Notes: generated by a model from the sequence alone, not told the origin. DNA of 64,000 nucleotides from JBBKWG01 sp037968835 (GCA_037968835.1 JBBKWG010000106.1:16023-80022), one strand, 5' to 3'. Counted from the stretch's first letter, positions 52,257 to 61,714 are shown. Numbers and translations are program-made.

Positions 52257-52802
52257 GTGTCCCAACCCGATCCAAATGTCGTTCTGCGACTTGCCGAGAT
52301 GACCCGCGCGCGCGAATTCGCCTTGAGGCCCGATGCGGATGCGCGCGCTCAGCTTGCCGATCTGCTTGGTGTCTCCGCCATCCGAAAGCTGATGTTTACC
52401 GGATCAATTGCGCCCGAAGGCAAGCGCGATTGGCTTTTGACGGCAGAACTCGGCGCGACCGTGGTGCAGCCCTGCGTCGTCACATTCGCCCCCGTCACGA
52501 CGCGTATCGACCAGACGGTGACCCGCCGCTACCTTGCCGAAATACCAACCCTTCCGGAAGCCAGCGAAGTCGAGATGACCGACGACGAGACCGACGACCC
52601 GCTGCCCGCAATCCTCGATCTTTCAAGTGTGATGGCCGAGGCGTTGTCACTCGCCCTGCCGGATTTCCCACGTGTCGAGGGCGCCAGTGTCGATGACGCA
52701 GCGTTTACTGAACCCGGCAAGACAGCAATGACCGATGAAGATGCAAGACCCTTTGCGTCGTTGAAGGAATTCCGCGAAAAGCTGTCGAAAAAGGACGACT
52801 GA
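52257..52802 (+). CDS. YceD/DUF177 family protein
   Basis: 181 aa from a GTG at 52257 (SD AAGGAG). DUF177 proteins precede rpmF in most bacteria and are linked to 23S rRNA or L32 biogenesis. The region MFTGSIAPEGKRDWLLTAELGATVVQPCVVT, quoted in parts as FTGSIAPEG and AELGATVVQPCVV, carries the usual Cys of the family; the acidic middle (EMTDDETDD) and the end FASLKEFREKLSKKDD are typical. The divergent neighbour is bamE. Confidence 0.9.
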   Translation: MSQPDPNVVLRLAEMTRAREFALRPDADARAQLADLLGVSAIRKLMFTGSIAPEGKRDWLLTAELGATVVQPCVVTFAPVTTRIDQTVTRRYLAEIPTLPEASEVEMTDDETDDPLPAILDLSSVMAEALSLALPDFPRVEGASVDDAAFTEPGKTAMTDEDARPFASLKEFREKLSKKDD

Positions 52803-52842
52803 TCGCGCTGGAATCGCCCTTGCGTTCGAGGGGAATCGCAGT

Positions 52843-52947
52843 ATGTTCCCGGCCTCGCCTGAACAATGGTTGGACATGGGCCGCGCCAGCGCGTATGAGG
52901 CCCACGATTATATGAAACAAAGGGGCACGGCCCCCGTCAGATACTGA
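52843..52947 (+). CDS. Possible 34-aa ORF in the yceD-rpmF gap
   Basis: ATG 52843 with SD GAGGGGA eight nt upstream, 34 codons ending TGA 52945-52947, nine nt before the rpmF start. The peptide (MFPASPEQWLDMGRASAYEA...) is amphipathic, not hydrophobic. It could be a translated leader or an accidental frame. No family known. Confidence 0.3.
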   Translation: MFPASPEQWLDMGRASAYEAHDYMKQRGTAPVRY

Positions 52948-52956
52948 GGATGAGAC

Positions 52957-53163
52957 ATGGCTGTCCCCCAGAATAAAGTCACCAAGTCGCGCCGCAACAT
53001 GCGCCGCGCCCATGACTCGCTTGTCGCCGCTAACCCGGCCGAGTGCCCGAATTGCGGTGAACTGAAGCGCCCGCACCACGTTTGCGCCGCCTGCGGGCAC
53101 TACGCACAACGCGAAGTGGTCGCTCAGGCCGACGAGATTGACCTGGACGACGACGCGGCGTAA
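52957..53163 (+). CDS. rpmF: 50S ribosomal protein L32
   Basis: 68 aa. The basic N-terminus [19 protein letters not shown] is typical. Two zinc-ribbon Cys pairs are present ([18 protein letters not shown]), so this is the C+ (zinc-binding) form. It is followed after 27 nt by plsX, as in many bacteria. Confidence 0.97.
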   Translation: MAVPQNKVTKSRRNMRRAHDSLVAANPAECPNCGELKRPHHVCAACGHYAQREVVAQADEIDLDDDAA

Positions 53164-53190
53164 GCGCGCCCCGCGCGCCCGGCCCTGGCG

Positions 53191-54294
53191 ATGACGGATA
53201 CATCCGATCACACCAAAGGCGCATCGCGGCGTATCGTCATTTCCATTGATGCGATGGGCGGCGACCACGGACCCGTGGCCGTCGTCGCTGGCATTGCCAA
53301 AAGTGCCGAGAAGAACCCTGACATTGCGTTCATCGTTCACGGTCGCAAGGCCGAGCTCGAACCGCTCATCAAGAAGCGCAAACTGTCGGACAGGTGTGAG
53401 ATCCGCGACGTGCCCGATGTCGTCACGATGGACGCGAAGCCCAGCCATGTGATGCGGAACGGCAAAGGCACGTCGATGTGGTCGGCGGTCGAAGCTCTGC
53501 GCGATGGCGAGGCCGAGGCGGTAGTGTCCTGCGGCAATACCGGCGCGCTGATGGCCGTCTCGATGTTGCGTCTGCGCAAACTGCCTGGCGTCGATCGCCC
53601 GGCGATTGCTTGCCTGTGGCCCTCGCGCAATCCCGGCGGTTTCAACGTGATGCTGGATGTGGGTGCCGATATCCGGGCCGACGAACGCGATCTGCTTCAA
53701 TACGCGCTCATGGGCGGTTCTTATGCCCGTAACGGGCTTGGCATCCAACGGCCTCGCGTCGGTTTGTTGAATGTGGGAACCGAGGAACACAAGGGGCGCG
53801 CTGAAATCAAGACCGCGCACGATCTCTGCACCGAGGTTCTGCCGGGTGCCGATCTGGATTTCGTCGGCTTCGTCGAAGGCGGCGATATTCCGTCCGACAC
53901 GGTTGATGTGATCGTGACCGATGGTTTTACCGGCAACGTCGCCCTAAAAACCGGAGAAGGCACCGCGGCTTTGATCCGGTCGCTTCTGAAGGACGCGTTC
54001 GGGGCAACCCCGCTCAGCCGGATCGCGGCGCTGCTGGCGGTCTCGTCGCTTCGACGATTGACCAAGCGGATCGACCCACGCAATGTGAACGGCGGGGTTT
54101 TTCTGGGTTTGAACGGCACCGTCGTGAAATCGCACGGTTCGGCGGACGCGACCGGCGTTTCATCGGCCATCAAGCTAGCTTTTCGACTTGCTGAAAGCCG
54201 CTTCACCGAACGTCTGGCGGCACGGGTTGCATCCGCTCCGGCGGCGCGGCAGGATGCGGATGGGCAAGGGGACAAGGACGAGCACTCCGAATGA
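53191..54294 (+). CDS. plsX: Phosphate acyltransferase PlsX
   Basis: 367 aa. It makes acyl-phosphate from acyl-ACP for phospholipid synthesis. The N-terminal SIDAMGGDHGP (about 18-28), CGNTGALMAVS, DVGADIRADERDL and VIVTDGFTGNVALK are characteristic. The stop overlaps the fabH start (ATGA). The C-terminal tail is charged and variable. Confidence 0.95.
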   Translation: MTDTSDHTKGASRRIVISIDAMGGDHGPVAVVAGIAKSAEKNPDIAFIVHGRKAELEPLIKKRKLSDRCEIRDVPDVVTMDAKPSHVMRNGKGTSMWSAVEALRDGEAEAVVSCGNTGALMAVSMLRLRKLPGVDRPAIACLWPSRNPGGFNVMLDVGADIRADERDLLQYALMGGSYARNGLGIQRPRVGLLNVGTEEHKGRAEIKTAHDLCTEVLPGADLDFVGFVEGGDIPSDTVDVIVTDGFTGNVALKTGEGTAALIRSLLKDAFGATPLSRIAALLAVSSLRRLTKRIDPRNVNGGVFLGLNGTVVKSHGSADATGVSSAIKLAFRLAESRFTERLAARVASAPAARQDADGQGDKDEHSE

Positions 54295-55262
54295 CAACAC
54301 GCGCCGTTGTGCAAGGCGTCGGGCATTACTTGCCTGACCGGGTGGTCCCCAACTCCGAGTTTGAGACCAAAGTCGAGACGTCCGACGAATGGATCAAATC
54401 GCGCACCGGCATCGAGCGACGTCATTTCGCGGCCGAGGGGCAAACCACTTCGGAAATGGCAGCGCGCGCCGCGACCAATGCGCTCGCGATGGCCGGACTG
54501 GAGCCGGATGATATCGACGCGCTGATCGTCGCGACATCGACTGCCGACCTCACCTTCCCGTCGGCCGCGACCATGGTTCAAGAAAAAATGGGGATGACGC
54601 GGGGCTTCGCGTTCGATGTTCAAGCCGTTTGCGCGGGCTTCGTATTCGCGCTGGCAAATGCAAATGCCCTGATCGTGTCCGGACAAGCCAAACGGGCGCT
54701 GGTTATCGGTGCCGAGACCTTCAGTCGCATTCTCGACTGGGACGACCGTTCAACCTGCGTTCTGTTCGGCGACGGTGCCGGAGCGGTCATTCTGGAAATC
54801 GCGGAAGGCGACGGAAGCACCAGCGACCGCGGCATCCTGTCGATCGACCTGAATTCCGACGGGCGGCACAAGGGTATCCTGTATGTCGATGGCGGTGTTT
54901 CGACCAATTCAACCGGTCTCCTGAGGATGCAGGGCAAGGAAGTCTATCGCCACGCCGTGGAAAAACTGGCGCAAACCGCCCATACGGCTCTGGAAAAGGC
55001 GGGGTTGAGCAGCGACGATGTCGACTGGATCGTTCCGCATCAGGCGAACCTCAGAATCATCAAATCGACGGCGCAGAAAATGGGTGTCGGCATGGAACGG
55101 GTCGTGGTGACCGTTCAGGATCATGGCAACACTTCTGCCGCATCGATTCCCCTGGCTCTGTCGGTTGGCGTCGAACGCGGCCAGATCAAACGCGGCGATC
55201 TGGTGGTGACCGAGGCGATTGGCGGCGGTTTGGCATGGGGATCGGTGGTCCTCCGCTGGTAA
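54291..55262 (+). CDS. fabH: 3-oxoacyl-ACP synthase III
   Basis: 323 aa thiolase-fold condensing enzyme that starts fatty acid synthesis from acetyl-CoA and malonyl-ACP. The Cys-His-Asn triad is visible: Cys in VQAVCAGFVFAL (about 113), His in VPHQANLRI, Asn in HGNTSAASIP; IKSRTGIERRH is at the CoA site. Coupled to plsX by overlap. Confidence 0.96.
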   Translation: MTTRAVVQGVGHYLPDRVVPNSEFETKVETSDEWIKSRTGIERRHFAAEGQTTSEMAARAATNALAMAGLEPDDIDALIVATSTADLTFPSAATMVQEKMGMTRGFAFDVQAVCAGFVFALANANALIVSGQAKRALVIGAETFSRILDWDDRSTCVLFGDGAGAVILEIAEGDGSTSDRGILSIDLNSDGRHKGILYVDGGVSTNSTGLLRMQGKEVYRHAVEKLAQTAHTALEKAGLSSDDVDWIVPHQANLRIIKSTAQKMGVGMERVVVTVQDHGNTSAASIPLALSVGVERGQIKRGDLVVTEAIGGGLAWGSVVLRW

Positions 55263-55296
55263 TCTCTCTTTAACCCCTATTTCCAACCTCTTGTTA

Positions 55297-55325
55297 TTGA
55301 CTCGGAATTTCATCACGCCCATGCT
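55297..55325 (+). promoter_or_regulatory. Weak promoter candidate for ihfA
   Basis: TTGACT (55297-55302), 17-nt spacer, CATGCT (55320-55325), in the 92-bp AT-richer gap after fabH. Only the -35 is good. Confidence 0.35.
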
Positions 55326-55354
55326 CTGGGTCGAACCAAAAACAGGGGGACAAG

Positions 55355-55657
55355 ATGAGTGAGACGACGCTGACCCGCATGGATTTGAGCGAAGCAGTCT
55401 TCCGCGAGGTTGGCCTGTCTCGCAATGAATCGGCTCAACTCGTGGAAAGTGTGCTGCAACACATGTCGGACGCCCTTGTGGCTGGCGAGCAAGTCAAGAT
55501 TTCCTCGTTCGGCACATTTTCCGTGCGCGACAAGGCCGCCCGCCTTGGGCGCAATCCAAAGACCGGTGAAGAGGTCCCCATTCACCCTCGCCGCGTTCTG
55601 ACCTTTCGCCCGTCTCATCTGATGAAAGATCGTGTGGCGGACGGCAACAAGGGCTGA
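55355..55657 (+). CDS. ihfA: Integration host factor subunit alpha
   Basis: 100 aa HU/IHF DNA-bending protein. The core [45 protein letters not shown] (in parts: [26 protein letters not shown]) includes the conserved Pro of the intercalating arm and [28 protein letters not shown]. The alpha subunit is favoured over HU by the IHF-type GRNPKTG followed by PIHPRRV. Confidence 0.93.
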   Translation: MSETTLTRMDLSEAVFREVGLSRNESAQLVESVLQHMSDALVAGEQVKISSFGTFSVRDKAARLGRNPKTGEEVPIHPRRVLTFRPSHLMKDRVADGNKG

Positions 55658-55666
55658 TCCTTCGCA

Positions 55667-56386
55667 ATGGAAAAATCCCGCGACGCGTTCCGCACCATCT
55701 CGGAAGTGGCCGAGTGGCTGGATGTTCCGACCCATGTCCTGCGGTTCTGGGAGAGCCGGTTCAGCCAGATCAAGCCGGTAAAGCGCGCTGGCGGACGGCG
55801 CTACTATCGCCCCTCTGACATGGCACTGATCGGTGGCGTCAAGGTACTGCTGCACGACCAGGGTATGACCATACGGAGCGTGCAAAAAATTCTGCGGAAG
55901 CAGGGGATTAGGCACGTTTCCTCATTCTCGCCGGCAGTTCACGACGAGCTTGGGCAAACCGACGTGATCGAGCACGCCGAAGTCCTTGCTGTCGATGCAA
56001 AATCGACGCCGACGCCCGCACCGGCGGCACGTGCAACCCGTGATGCCGAACCTGCTCAGGTCACTCGGGATGAGGAAATCGCCGAGGATCAAGCGGAACC
56101 GACACCTTCGGGTTCGGACGCTGAACCAATCCCGGAAATCGAAAAGACAGAGTCGCTTGACGAAACGCCCGAGGAGCCGATTCCTGCCGCCGGGCCGATC
56201 TTCAGCCGTGCGCCCACGCCGTCTGTCCACGAAACCGATCCGGACGACGATGATGCAAACTACAAACGCCCTCCCGGTGTCGCGGCGCGTCTCGCGATGG
56301 CCGCCAGAAGCGATCTCAGGGCACATCGCGACATCCTGAAAGCGGCGCGCGCCAAATTGATTGCGCTGCGCGACAAAGCCGGCTGA
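55667..56386 (+). CDS. MerR family transcriptional regulator
   Basis: 239 aa. The N-terminal MerR winged helix (about 8-78) has [23 protein letters not shown] and [19 protein letters not shown] in parts; [11 protein letters not shown] ends the dimer helix start. A Pro/Glu/Asp-rich linker (about 105-190) leads to a basic C-terminal helix ([18 protein letters not shown]). No metal-binding Cys pair is evident, so it is not a mercury-type sensor. It follows ihfA by 9 nt, the usual Rhodobacterales order. Target genes unknown. Confidence 0.85.
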   Translation: MEKSRDAFRTISEVAEWLDVPTHVLRFWESRFSQIKPVKRAGGRRYYRPSDMALIGGVKVLLHDQGMTIRSVQKILRKQGIRHVSSFSPAVHDELGQTDVIEHAEVLAVDAKSTPTPAPAARATRDAEPAQVTRDEEIAEDQAEPTPSGSDAEPIPEIEKTESLDETPEEPIPAAGPIFSRAPTPSVHETDPDDDDANYKRPPGVAARLAMAARSDLRAHRDILKAARAKLIALRDKAG

Positions 56387-56465
56387 TTGATGGCGGATGG
56401 ACAGGCTGACCTCCGGCAACTCGGCCCTTGCCCCCGTCTCGGTTTTGGGCCAGAACGCGCCTCGT

Positions 56466-56543
56466 CGGGCTATGGCGCAGCCTGGTTAGCGCGTCCGTCT
56501 GGGGGACGGAAGGTCGCAGGTTCGAATCCTGCTAGCCCGACCA
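56466..56543 (+). tRNA. tRNA-Pro (GGG)
   Basis: 78 nt with encoded CCA. Acceptor stem CGGGCTA / TAGCCCG, D-arm with GCAGCCTGGTTAGCGC, anticodon stem TCCGT / ACGGA with loop CTGGGGG (anticodon GGG at the middle three positions), T-arm GCAGGTTCGAATCCTGC, discriminator A, then CCA. Confidence 0.95.
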
Positions 56544-56568
56544 ATCCGACAGTGAAGAAAGCGATGGC

Positions 56569-57651
56569 ATGACTGGTGTGTTGCCTGACCATGCATTGCG
56601 CGCGCTGATAAGCGACGGCGCAATCGCTGCCGAGCCGCCCGTCACCGATGCGCAGATCCAACCGGCCTCGCTCGATTTGCGCCTTGGAACGACGGCCTAT
56701 CGTGTGCGCGCGTCGTTCCTCGCGACCGGCGGTCGAACAGTTGCTTCCCGCCTCAAGGAATTCGAGATGCACCGCATTGACCTGAACGGTGGGGCGGTGC
56801 TGGAAAAGGGTTGCGTCTACGTTGTTCCGTTAATGGAACAGCTAGCCCTCCCTAGCGACATTCAGGCGGTTGCGAACGCCAAAAGTTCGACTGGCAGACT
56901 TGATCTTCTGACGCGAACTATAACCGACGGCGGGACCGAGTTCGACCGGATCCCCCCGGGCTACACCGGACCGCTTTACGCCGAAATCTGTCCGCGCTCG
57001 TTCTCGGTGCTCGTTCGGCCGGGAATGCGGTTGAACCAGATACGGTTTCGCGAAGGTCAGGCCATCCTCGACGATGACGAACTGAAAGCCCTGCACCAGA
57101 AGGTCAAACTGGTGTCTGGCAAGGCAATGATCTCGCAAGGGCTTGGGTTTTCGGTCGATTTGAAGCCTAAAAGCAGCACGCTTGTCGGGTATCGGGCCAA
57201 ACCGCACACCGGCGTCATCGACCTCGACAAGATCGGCAATTATGATCCGGCCGAGTACTGGGAAGAGATTCACACCTCAAATGGGCGCATCATCCTCGAT
57301 CCCGGCGCCTTCTACATCCTCGTCAGCCGCGAGGCCGTCACCATCCCGCCCGATCACGCCGCGGAAATGGCCCCCTATCTGGCTATGGTCGGCGAATTTC
57401 GGGTTCATTACGCGGGTTTCTTCGATCCCGGCTTCGGCTGGGCTGGCGCTGGCGGCGAAGGCTCGCGCGGAGTGCTTGAAGTGCGCTGCCACGAAGCGCC
57501 TTTCGTGCTGGAACACGGTCAGGTCGTCGGGCGTCTGGTCTACGAGAAGATGAGTGCCGAACCCGACGTTCTTTATGGCCGCGAGATCGCGTCGAATTAT
57601 CAGGGTCAGGGGCTGAAACTGTCCAAACACTTCCGCGCGCCCACGGTTTAG
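56569..57651 (+). CDS. dcd: 2'-deoxycytidine 5'-triphosphate deaminase, double-length alphaproteobacterial type
   Basis: 360 aa, about twice the size of E. coli Dcd (193 aa), consistent with two dUTPase-fold halves in one chain. The first half has QPASLDLRLGTTAYRV and NAKSSTGRLDLL with TRTITDGGTEFD; the second half has FSVDLKPKSSTLVGYRAK, GVIDLDKIGNYDPAEYWE and HYAGFFDPGFGW. It produces dUTP for thymidylate synthesis. The gene starts 25 nt after tRNA-Pro and ends overlapping a convergent acetyltransferase by 4 bp. Confidence 0.9.
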   Translation: MTGVLPDHALRALISDGAIAAEPPVTDAQIQPASLDLRLGTTAYRVRASFLATGGRTVASRLKEFEMHRIDLNGGAVLEKGCVYVVPLMEQLALPSDIQAVANAKSSTGRLDLLTRTITDGGTEFDRIPPGYTGPLYAEICPRSFSVLVRPGMRLNQIRFREGQAILDDDELKALHQKVKLVSGKAMISQGLGFSVDLKPKSSTLVGYRAKPHTGVIDLDKIGNYDPAEYWEEIHTSNGRIILDPGAFYILVSREAVTIPPDHAAEMAPYLAMVGEFRVHYAGFFDPGFGWAGAGGEGSRGVLEVRCHEAPFVLEHGQVVGRLVYEKMSAEPDVLYGREIASNYQGQGLKLSKHFRAPTV

Positions 57652-58169
57652 CGTTCGCCGCGCAGATCCAGTTCCATGAAGACCATGTGCGGATGCAGGT
57701 GGGTATCGTCGAAGTGGTCGCTTTCCGGATAGGGATCAATCAGACGAAACCCCAGTTTTTCGTAAAGCGCGATGGCGGACGTAAGATTTCGAGTCGTATC
57801 GAGACGAATGACCGATACGCCGGTCTCGCGCGCGGCTGCCAGTACAGCATCCACCAATGCACGTCCGGCACCGGTGCCGCGCGCATCGGGCGACACGTAA
57901 AGCCGTTTTATTTCAACCGCATCCGGTCCAGAGGGACGCAGGAACACCATGCCAATCCGCGCGCCGACTTCAGATTGCGCAACGAACGTGCGCCCCAATG
58001 GCGGCACGACCTTGTCGATGTCAGCCAGAGAGTTGCGTGTCAGTATTTCTGGATCGAACGAAATATCGGTGTGCCGTTTCAGGTCGGCACAGACGAATGC
58101 GATATATTCGGCCAGCATAGGCGCAACCGAAAGCGCCTCGTCTCGCGTGGTCAGTTCGACAATTTTCAC
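57648..58169 (-). CDS. GNAT family N-acetyltransferase
   Basis: 173 aa. The acetyl-CoA binding segment VEIKRLYVSPDARGTGAGRALVDAV (in parts: RLYVSPDARGTGAGRAL, about 92-108) and the last-strand region AIALYEKLGFRLI identify a GNAT enzyme. The first helix (LAEYIAFVCADLKRH) is like acetyltransferases annotated for amino-acid or peptide substrates; no specific one can be named. Confidence 0.87.
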   Translation of the reverse strand: MKIVELTTRDEALSVAPMLAEYIAFVCADLKRHTDISFDPEILTRNSLADIDKVVPPLGRTFVAQSEVGARIGMVFLRPSGPDAVEIKRLYVSPDARGTGAGRALVDAVLAAARETGVSVIRLDTTRNLTSAIALYEKLGFRLIDPYPESDHFDDTHLHPHMVFMELDLRGER

Positions 58170-58183
58170 GTTTGGGCCGAAGC

Positions 58184-58336
58184 CTACATCCGTCCGGCGC
58201 GACGGGTGACTTTCATGGCCTGACGCATCGCTTTCGTTTGCTGGCGCTGCTCGGGAGATTGCTTCACTGCCATCTTCTTGGACAGGAACCGCATCCCGTA
58301 TCGCATCGCCAGATTGATAATCCGGTTTGCATTCAT
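58184..58336 (-). CDS. Small basic hypothetical protein, 50 aa
   Basis: Start ATG 58336, 4 nt after the scpB stop, so probably in the argS-scpB operon. The peptide begins MNANRIINLAMRYGMRFLSKK and is strongly basic (Arg/Lys at about 14 of 50 positions), ending VTRRAGRM. No membrane helix is obvious. Conserved placement after scpB would support it; its function is unknown. Confidence 0.65.
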   Translation of the reverse strand: MNANRIINLAMRYGMRFLSKKMAVKQSPEQRQQTKAMRQAMKVTRRAGRM

Positions 58337-58340
58337 CGCA

Positions 58341-58985
58341 TCAATCCTCATCCTCGAACAACTCGGCCTGATTGGCATCGTGTTCTTCGTCCTCGCCCGG
58401 CAAAGGCTCGCCGGGCGGTGGGCGATTCTCCAAAAGCCCGGCGGCGCGCAATTCCTTCAGCCCCGGCAAGTCGCGTGCGCTTTCCAGTCCGAAGTGATCC
58501 AGAAACCCCTGCGTCACGACATAAGTCACGGGGCGACCCGGCGTCATGCGGCGGCGTCCAAAGCGTATCCACTCAAGCTCCAGCAACTGATCCACCGTGC
58601 CACGACTGACGCTGACACCGCGAATCTCCTCGATCTCGGCGCGGGTTGCAGGCTGGTGATACGCAATGATGGCCAGCGTTTCGATCGCCGCGCGCGACAG
58701 TTTCCGGGTCTCGCTGGTTTCCTTCTGCATCAGGAAACCAAGATCCGGCGCGGTGCGAATGGCCCAGGCATCGCCGACTTTCACAACCGCCACGCCGCGC
58801 CCGTCATAACGCTTACGCAAGAGCGTCAACGCCTCGCCCGCATCGCATCCATGCGGCATCCGGGCGTTTAGATCGGCAACCGTCACTGGCTCGGCGGTCG
58901 CGAACAGGATCGCTTCGACCATGCGTTCCTGTTCGGCCAGCGGCGGCGCCTGGAACAGGCTCTTGATGCCCTCCAGCTCAGACAC
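58341..58985 (-). CDS. scpB: Segregation and condensation protein B
   Basis: 214 aa from a GTG at 58985 overlapping the scpA end by 8 nt. Two winged-helix domains: MVEAILFATAEPVTVADL and KLSRAAIETLAIIAYHQPATRAEIEEIRG (in parts: ETLAIIAYHQPATRAEIEEI). An acidic C-terminal tail is present. It works with ScpA and SMC in chromosome condensation; smc is not in the window. Confidence 0.94.
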   Translation of the reverse strand: MSELEGIKSLFQAPPLAEQERMVEAILFATAEPVTVADLNARMPHGCDAGEALTLLRKRYDGRGVAVVKVGDAWAIRTAPDLGFLMQKETSETRKLSRAAIETLAIIAYHQPATRAEIEEIRGVSVSRGTVDQLLELEWIRFGRRRMTPGRPVTYVVTQGFLDHFGLESARDLPGLKELRAAGLLENRPPPGEPLPGEDEEHDANQAELFEDED

Positions 58986-59760
58986 GTTGGGACGCCTTGA
59001 TCTGGATTGGTGCGAAGGTGTCCAATTGCCTGATCTGGATCGCACCGACCTTGCACAGCTCCAGCGAAGCCGCAAAATGGGACGCGGTGGCCGAACGGCG
59101 GCGGGCCGGATCGATTTCCCATCCTTCGGGCAACCACGACAACAGATCGGTCCACTCACCGGCGTAGCCGATCAGACCGCGCATCCGCTCAAGCGCCTGC
59201 TCCAGCGTCATCACGTGCTGGCGGTCAAAGGCATAGGGGCGGAACTCGTCCTTGGTGCGGATGCGGGCATAGCCCTGCATCAGATCCAGAAGCGTCGCGG
59301 TGTAGCGTACGCGGCGCACACGGGTCACGTCTTCGGGAATGCCGCGCACAAAGAAATCGCGCCCCTTCTGATCGCGTGCCATCAGTGTTGCGGCCGACTC
59401 GCGCATCGCCGAAAGACGTTCCAACTGGAACGCCAGATGCGCTGCCAGTTCCTCGCCCGTCGGGCCTTCGTCTTCCGGGTCGGGCGGTAACAACAGCCGC
59501 GATTTCAGGAACGCCAGCCACGCCGCCATCACCAGATAGTCAGCCGCCAATTCGATCCGGAGCGCCTTCGCGTGTTCTATAAATCTCAGATATTGCTCGG
59601 CCAATGCCAGAACACTGATCTTGCGAAGGTCCACCTTCTGCGTGCGCGAAAGCATCAGTAATAGGTCCAACGGCCCCTCGAAACCGTCGACATCGACGAT
59701 CAGCGCCTCGGCGGCCAGACGGGCTTCCACAAGATCGAATTCGACGTCGCCGTCAGGCAT
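58978..59760 (-). CDS. scpA: Segregation and condensation protein A
   Basis: 260 aa kleisin. The N-terminal DVDGFEGPLDLLLMLSRTQKVDLRKIS (in parts: FEGPLDLLLMLS) binds SMC necks; KSRLLLPPDPEDE is the middle linker; the C-terminal winged helix (VTRVRRVRYTATLLDL and later part) closes the SMC ring. It overlaps nagZ (8 nt) and scpB (8 nt), indicating tight co-expression. Confidence 0.94.
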   Translation of the reverse strand: MPDGDVEFDLVEARLAAEALIVDVDGFEGPLDLLLMLSRTQKVDLRKISVLALAEQYLRFIEHAKALRIELAADYLVMAAWLAFLKSRLLLPPDPEDEGPTGEELAAHLAFQLERLSAMRESAATLMARDQKGRDFFVRGIPEDVTRVRRVRYTATLLDLMQGYARIRTKDEFRPYAFDRQHVMTLEQALERMRGLIGYAGEWTDLLSWLPEGWEIDPARRRSATASHFAASLELCKVGAIQIRQLDTFAPIQIKASQRV

Positions 59761-60754
59761 GGACCTCTCCCTTCATGAGCGCGCCAAACTCTGCTTCGGC
59801 GGCCGGAATGTCAATGGAAACAGGTGTTCTGCGGGCCTCAAGCGCCGATTCGGCGCGCTCTGCCGCCCGGCCCGAAAGAAGTCCCGAGTGCGTCACCAGA
59901 TCTGTCATTTCGTCGATATCGCCATTACAATGCAGCACCAAATCGCATCCCGCCGCCAAAGCCGCCCGAGCCCGCGCGCCGATCGTGCCATGAAGTGCGT
60001 CCATCGAAATGTCGTCACTCATCAGCAGCCCGGTCAGGCCAAGGTTCTCGCGAAGATATGCGATCCCGGCTTTCGACAGCGTTACCGGCGTTTCCGGGTC
60101 GAGTTCGGGCAAGATCAGATGTGCAGTCATCACCATCGGCAAATCGGCCAGAGCGCGGAACGGCACGAAATCGCAGTTGTCCAGAATATCGAGCCGCGCC
60201 TCGATCCGGGGAAGCCCCTTGTGGCTGTCGATTGTCGCACGACCATGCCCCGGCGCGTGCTTCAGAACAGGCAGGCATCCGGCGTCCATCAGCCCCTCGG
60301 CGCAGGCCCGCGCCATTCGGGTAACGGTCGTCGGATCGGTGCCATAGCAACGATTGCGCAGGAAGGGATGCGTTTCGTCATAGGCGATGTCGGCTGAAGG
60401 CGCGCAGTTCACGTCGATGCCGACGCCCAGCAACTCGGACCCGATCAGCAGGCCCCGCAAATACATCGCGCGATCAGAGCCACCCTGCTCGACTTGAACA
60501 AGCGGTGGCATCCATTCGCGCCAATGGGGCGCACGCATCCGCTGAACGCGACCGCCTTCCTGATCAATCAGCACCGGTGCCGCACGCCCGACCGCTTCGC
60601 GCAAATTCGCCGTCAGGCGTTGCAGTTGATCGGGATCGACGCAATTGCGGGCGAACAGAATGAAGCCCCAGGGGTCGGAATCACGAAAAAAGGCGGACTC
60701 GCGGGGGCTGAGTTCAGGCCCCTCGGGCGCAAGGATATAAGCGCCCTGTGCCAC
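59753..60754 (-). CDS. nagZ: Beta-N-acetylhexosaminidase NagZ (GH3)
   Basis: 333 aa. It removes GlcNAc from anhydromuropeptides during cytoplasmic wall recycling. GH3 motifs: LIDQEGGRVQRM (about 83-94), KHAPGHGRATIDSHKGLP with the catalytic His loop, and the nucleophile Asp in SDDISMDAL. The GTG start lies immediately after the SPOR-gene stop. No signal peptide, as expected for a cytosolic enzyme. Confidence 0.94.
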   Translation of the reverse strand: MAQGAYILAPEGPELSPRESAFFRDSDPWGFILFARNCVDPDQLQRLTANLREAVGRAAPVLIDQEGGRVQRMRAPHWREWMPPLVQVEQGGSDRAMYLRGLLIGSELLGVGIDVNCAPSADIAYDETHPFLRNRCYGTDPTTVTRMARACAEGLMDAGCLPVLKHAPGHGRATIDSHKGLPRIEARLDILDNCDFVPFRALADLPMVMTAHLILPELDPETPVTLSKAGIAYLRENLGLTGLLMSDDISMDALHGTIGARARAALAAGCDLVLHCNGDIDEMTDLVTHSGLLSGRAAERAESALEARRTPVSIDIPAAEAEFGALMKGEVHA

Positions 60755-61714
60755 CTATTCCTGCACAACGGGTATGCAGTTCGCGCCTTCGGCAACGAGA
60801 ACCGAACAGAACCGACGCGCGTCGGCGAGATCGTCAAACCCCATCGCGCGCAAACGCCAGAATGTGCGGCCGCCCGACTGCGCCTCTTGCACGACGCGGT
60901 CCTTGCCAACCATGTAATCGCCGAATTCGGCCATTACGCCTGCCCATTCGGTCCGCGCGACATCGGCGCTGCCGTAGGCACCTAATTGCACAAGACGCGT
61001 TCCGGCAGGGATGCTGGTTGCGTCGATTTCACCTGTCACTTCGCTCAAGACGGAAGAAATGCTGGCTGTCCGACGGTCCGCCGGTCTGACGCGGGGCCGC
61101 GGCGAGGTGCTGAGGCCGCCATCGTCGACCACAACTTCGAAACTGGCTGGCTGTGGGCTGAGGCCGAGGGCCTCTGCAACCGCAAGATCGGTGGCGCTTG
61201 GACCCGGCTTTATGTTTTCTACATCGGCGAAAATGGCGTCTTCGGCTTCCACGAATGCTGGCGCGGCTTCGATTTCCACAATCACATCACCGTCGGGATC
61301 GCCAATCTGGTCCATCGCCTCGACAGCAGGCTCGACCGGCTCTTCGATCACGGGCGCGGGCGCAAGTTCGGCCATCGTCAGGTCTTCGGTCGCGTCCAGT
61401 GTGGTCGGGGTCGGCGCCAAAACAACGCGGTCGGCCATGTTCTCGTCAACGCGACTTTCGGCGATACGATTTACCGCCAGCCCCTGATATTCAGCGGCTT
61501 CCCCGCCTGGATCGTCGGGAGCGATCCGCATCGGTCCTTCAAGCGCACGCACGACAGGAACGCCGGTAACATCACGCACCAGCAGTTTCCAACCCCATGT
61601 CGCAAGTCCCGCGATCAAGAGTACGGAAAGGATCGCGCCAGCCCAATTCAGAAGTCCCGAGAGCGTTCCACCCTGCGAGTCTTCGCCGAAATCATCGAAA
61701 TTCATTGCCGCCAT
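60755..61714 (-). CDS. SPOR-domain membrane protein
   Basis: 319 aa. A short cytoplasmic N-terminus, one membrane helix (about 22-45, LNWAGAILSVLLIAGLATWGW), a long acidic Ala/Pro/Glu linker, and a C-terminal SPOR domain (about 240-319, TRLVQLGAYGSADVARTEW, FWRLRAMGFDDLADARRFC). SPOR domains bind denuded glycan strands at the division septum. It is 78 bp downstream of argS and directly upstream of nagZ. Confidence 0.9.
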   Translation of the reverse strand: MAAMNFDDFGEDSQGGTLSGLLNWAGAILSVLLIAGLATWGWKLLVRDVTGVPVVRALEGPMRIAPDDPGGEAAEYQGLAVNRIAESRVDENMADRVVLAPTPTTLDATEDLTMAELAPAPVIEEPVEPAVEAMDQIGDPDGDVIVEIEAAPAFVEAEDAIFADVENIKPGPSATDLAVAEALGLSPQPASFEVVVDDGGLSTSPRPRVRPADRRTASISSVLSEVTGEIDATSIPAGTRLVQLGAYGSADVARTEWAGVMAEFGDYMVGKDRVVQEAQSGGRTFWRLRAMGFDDLADARRFCSVLVAEGANCIPVVQE

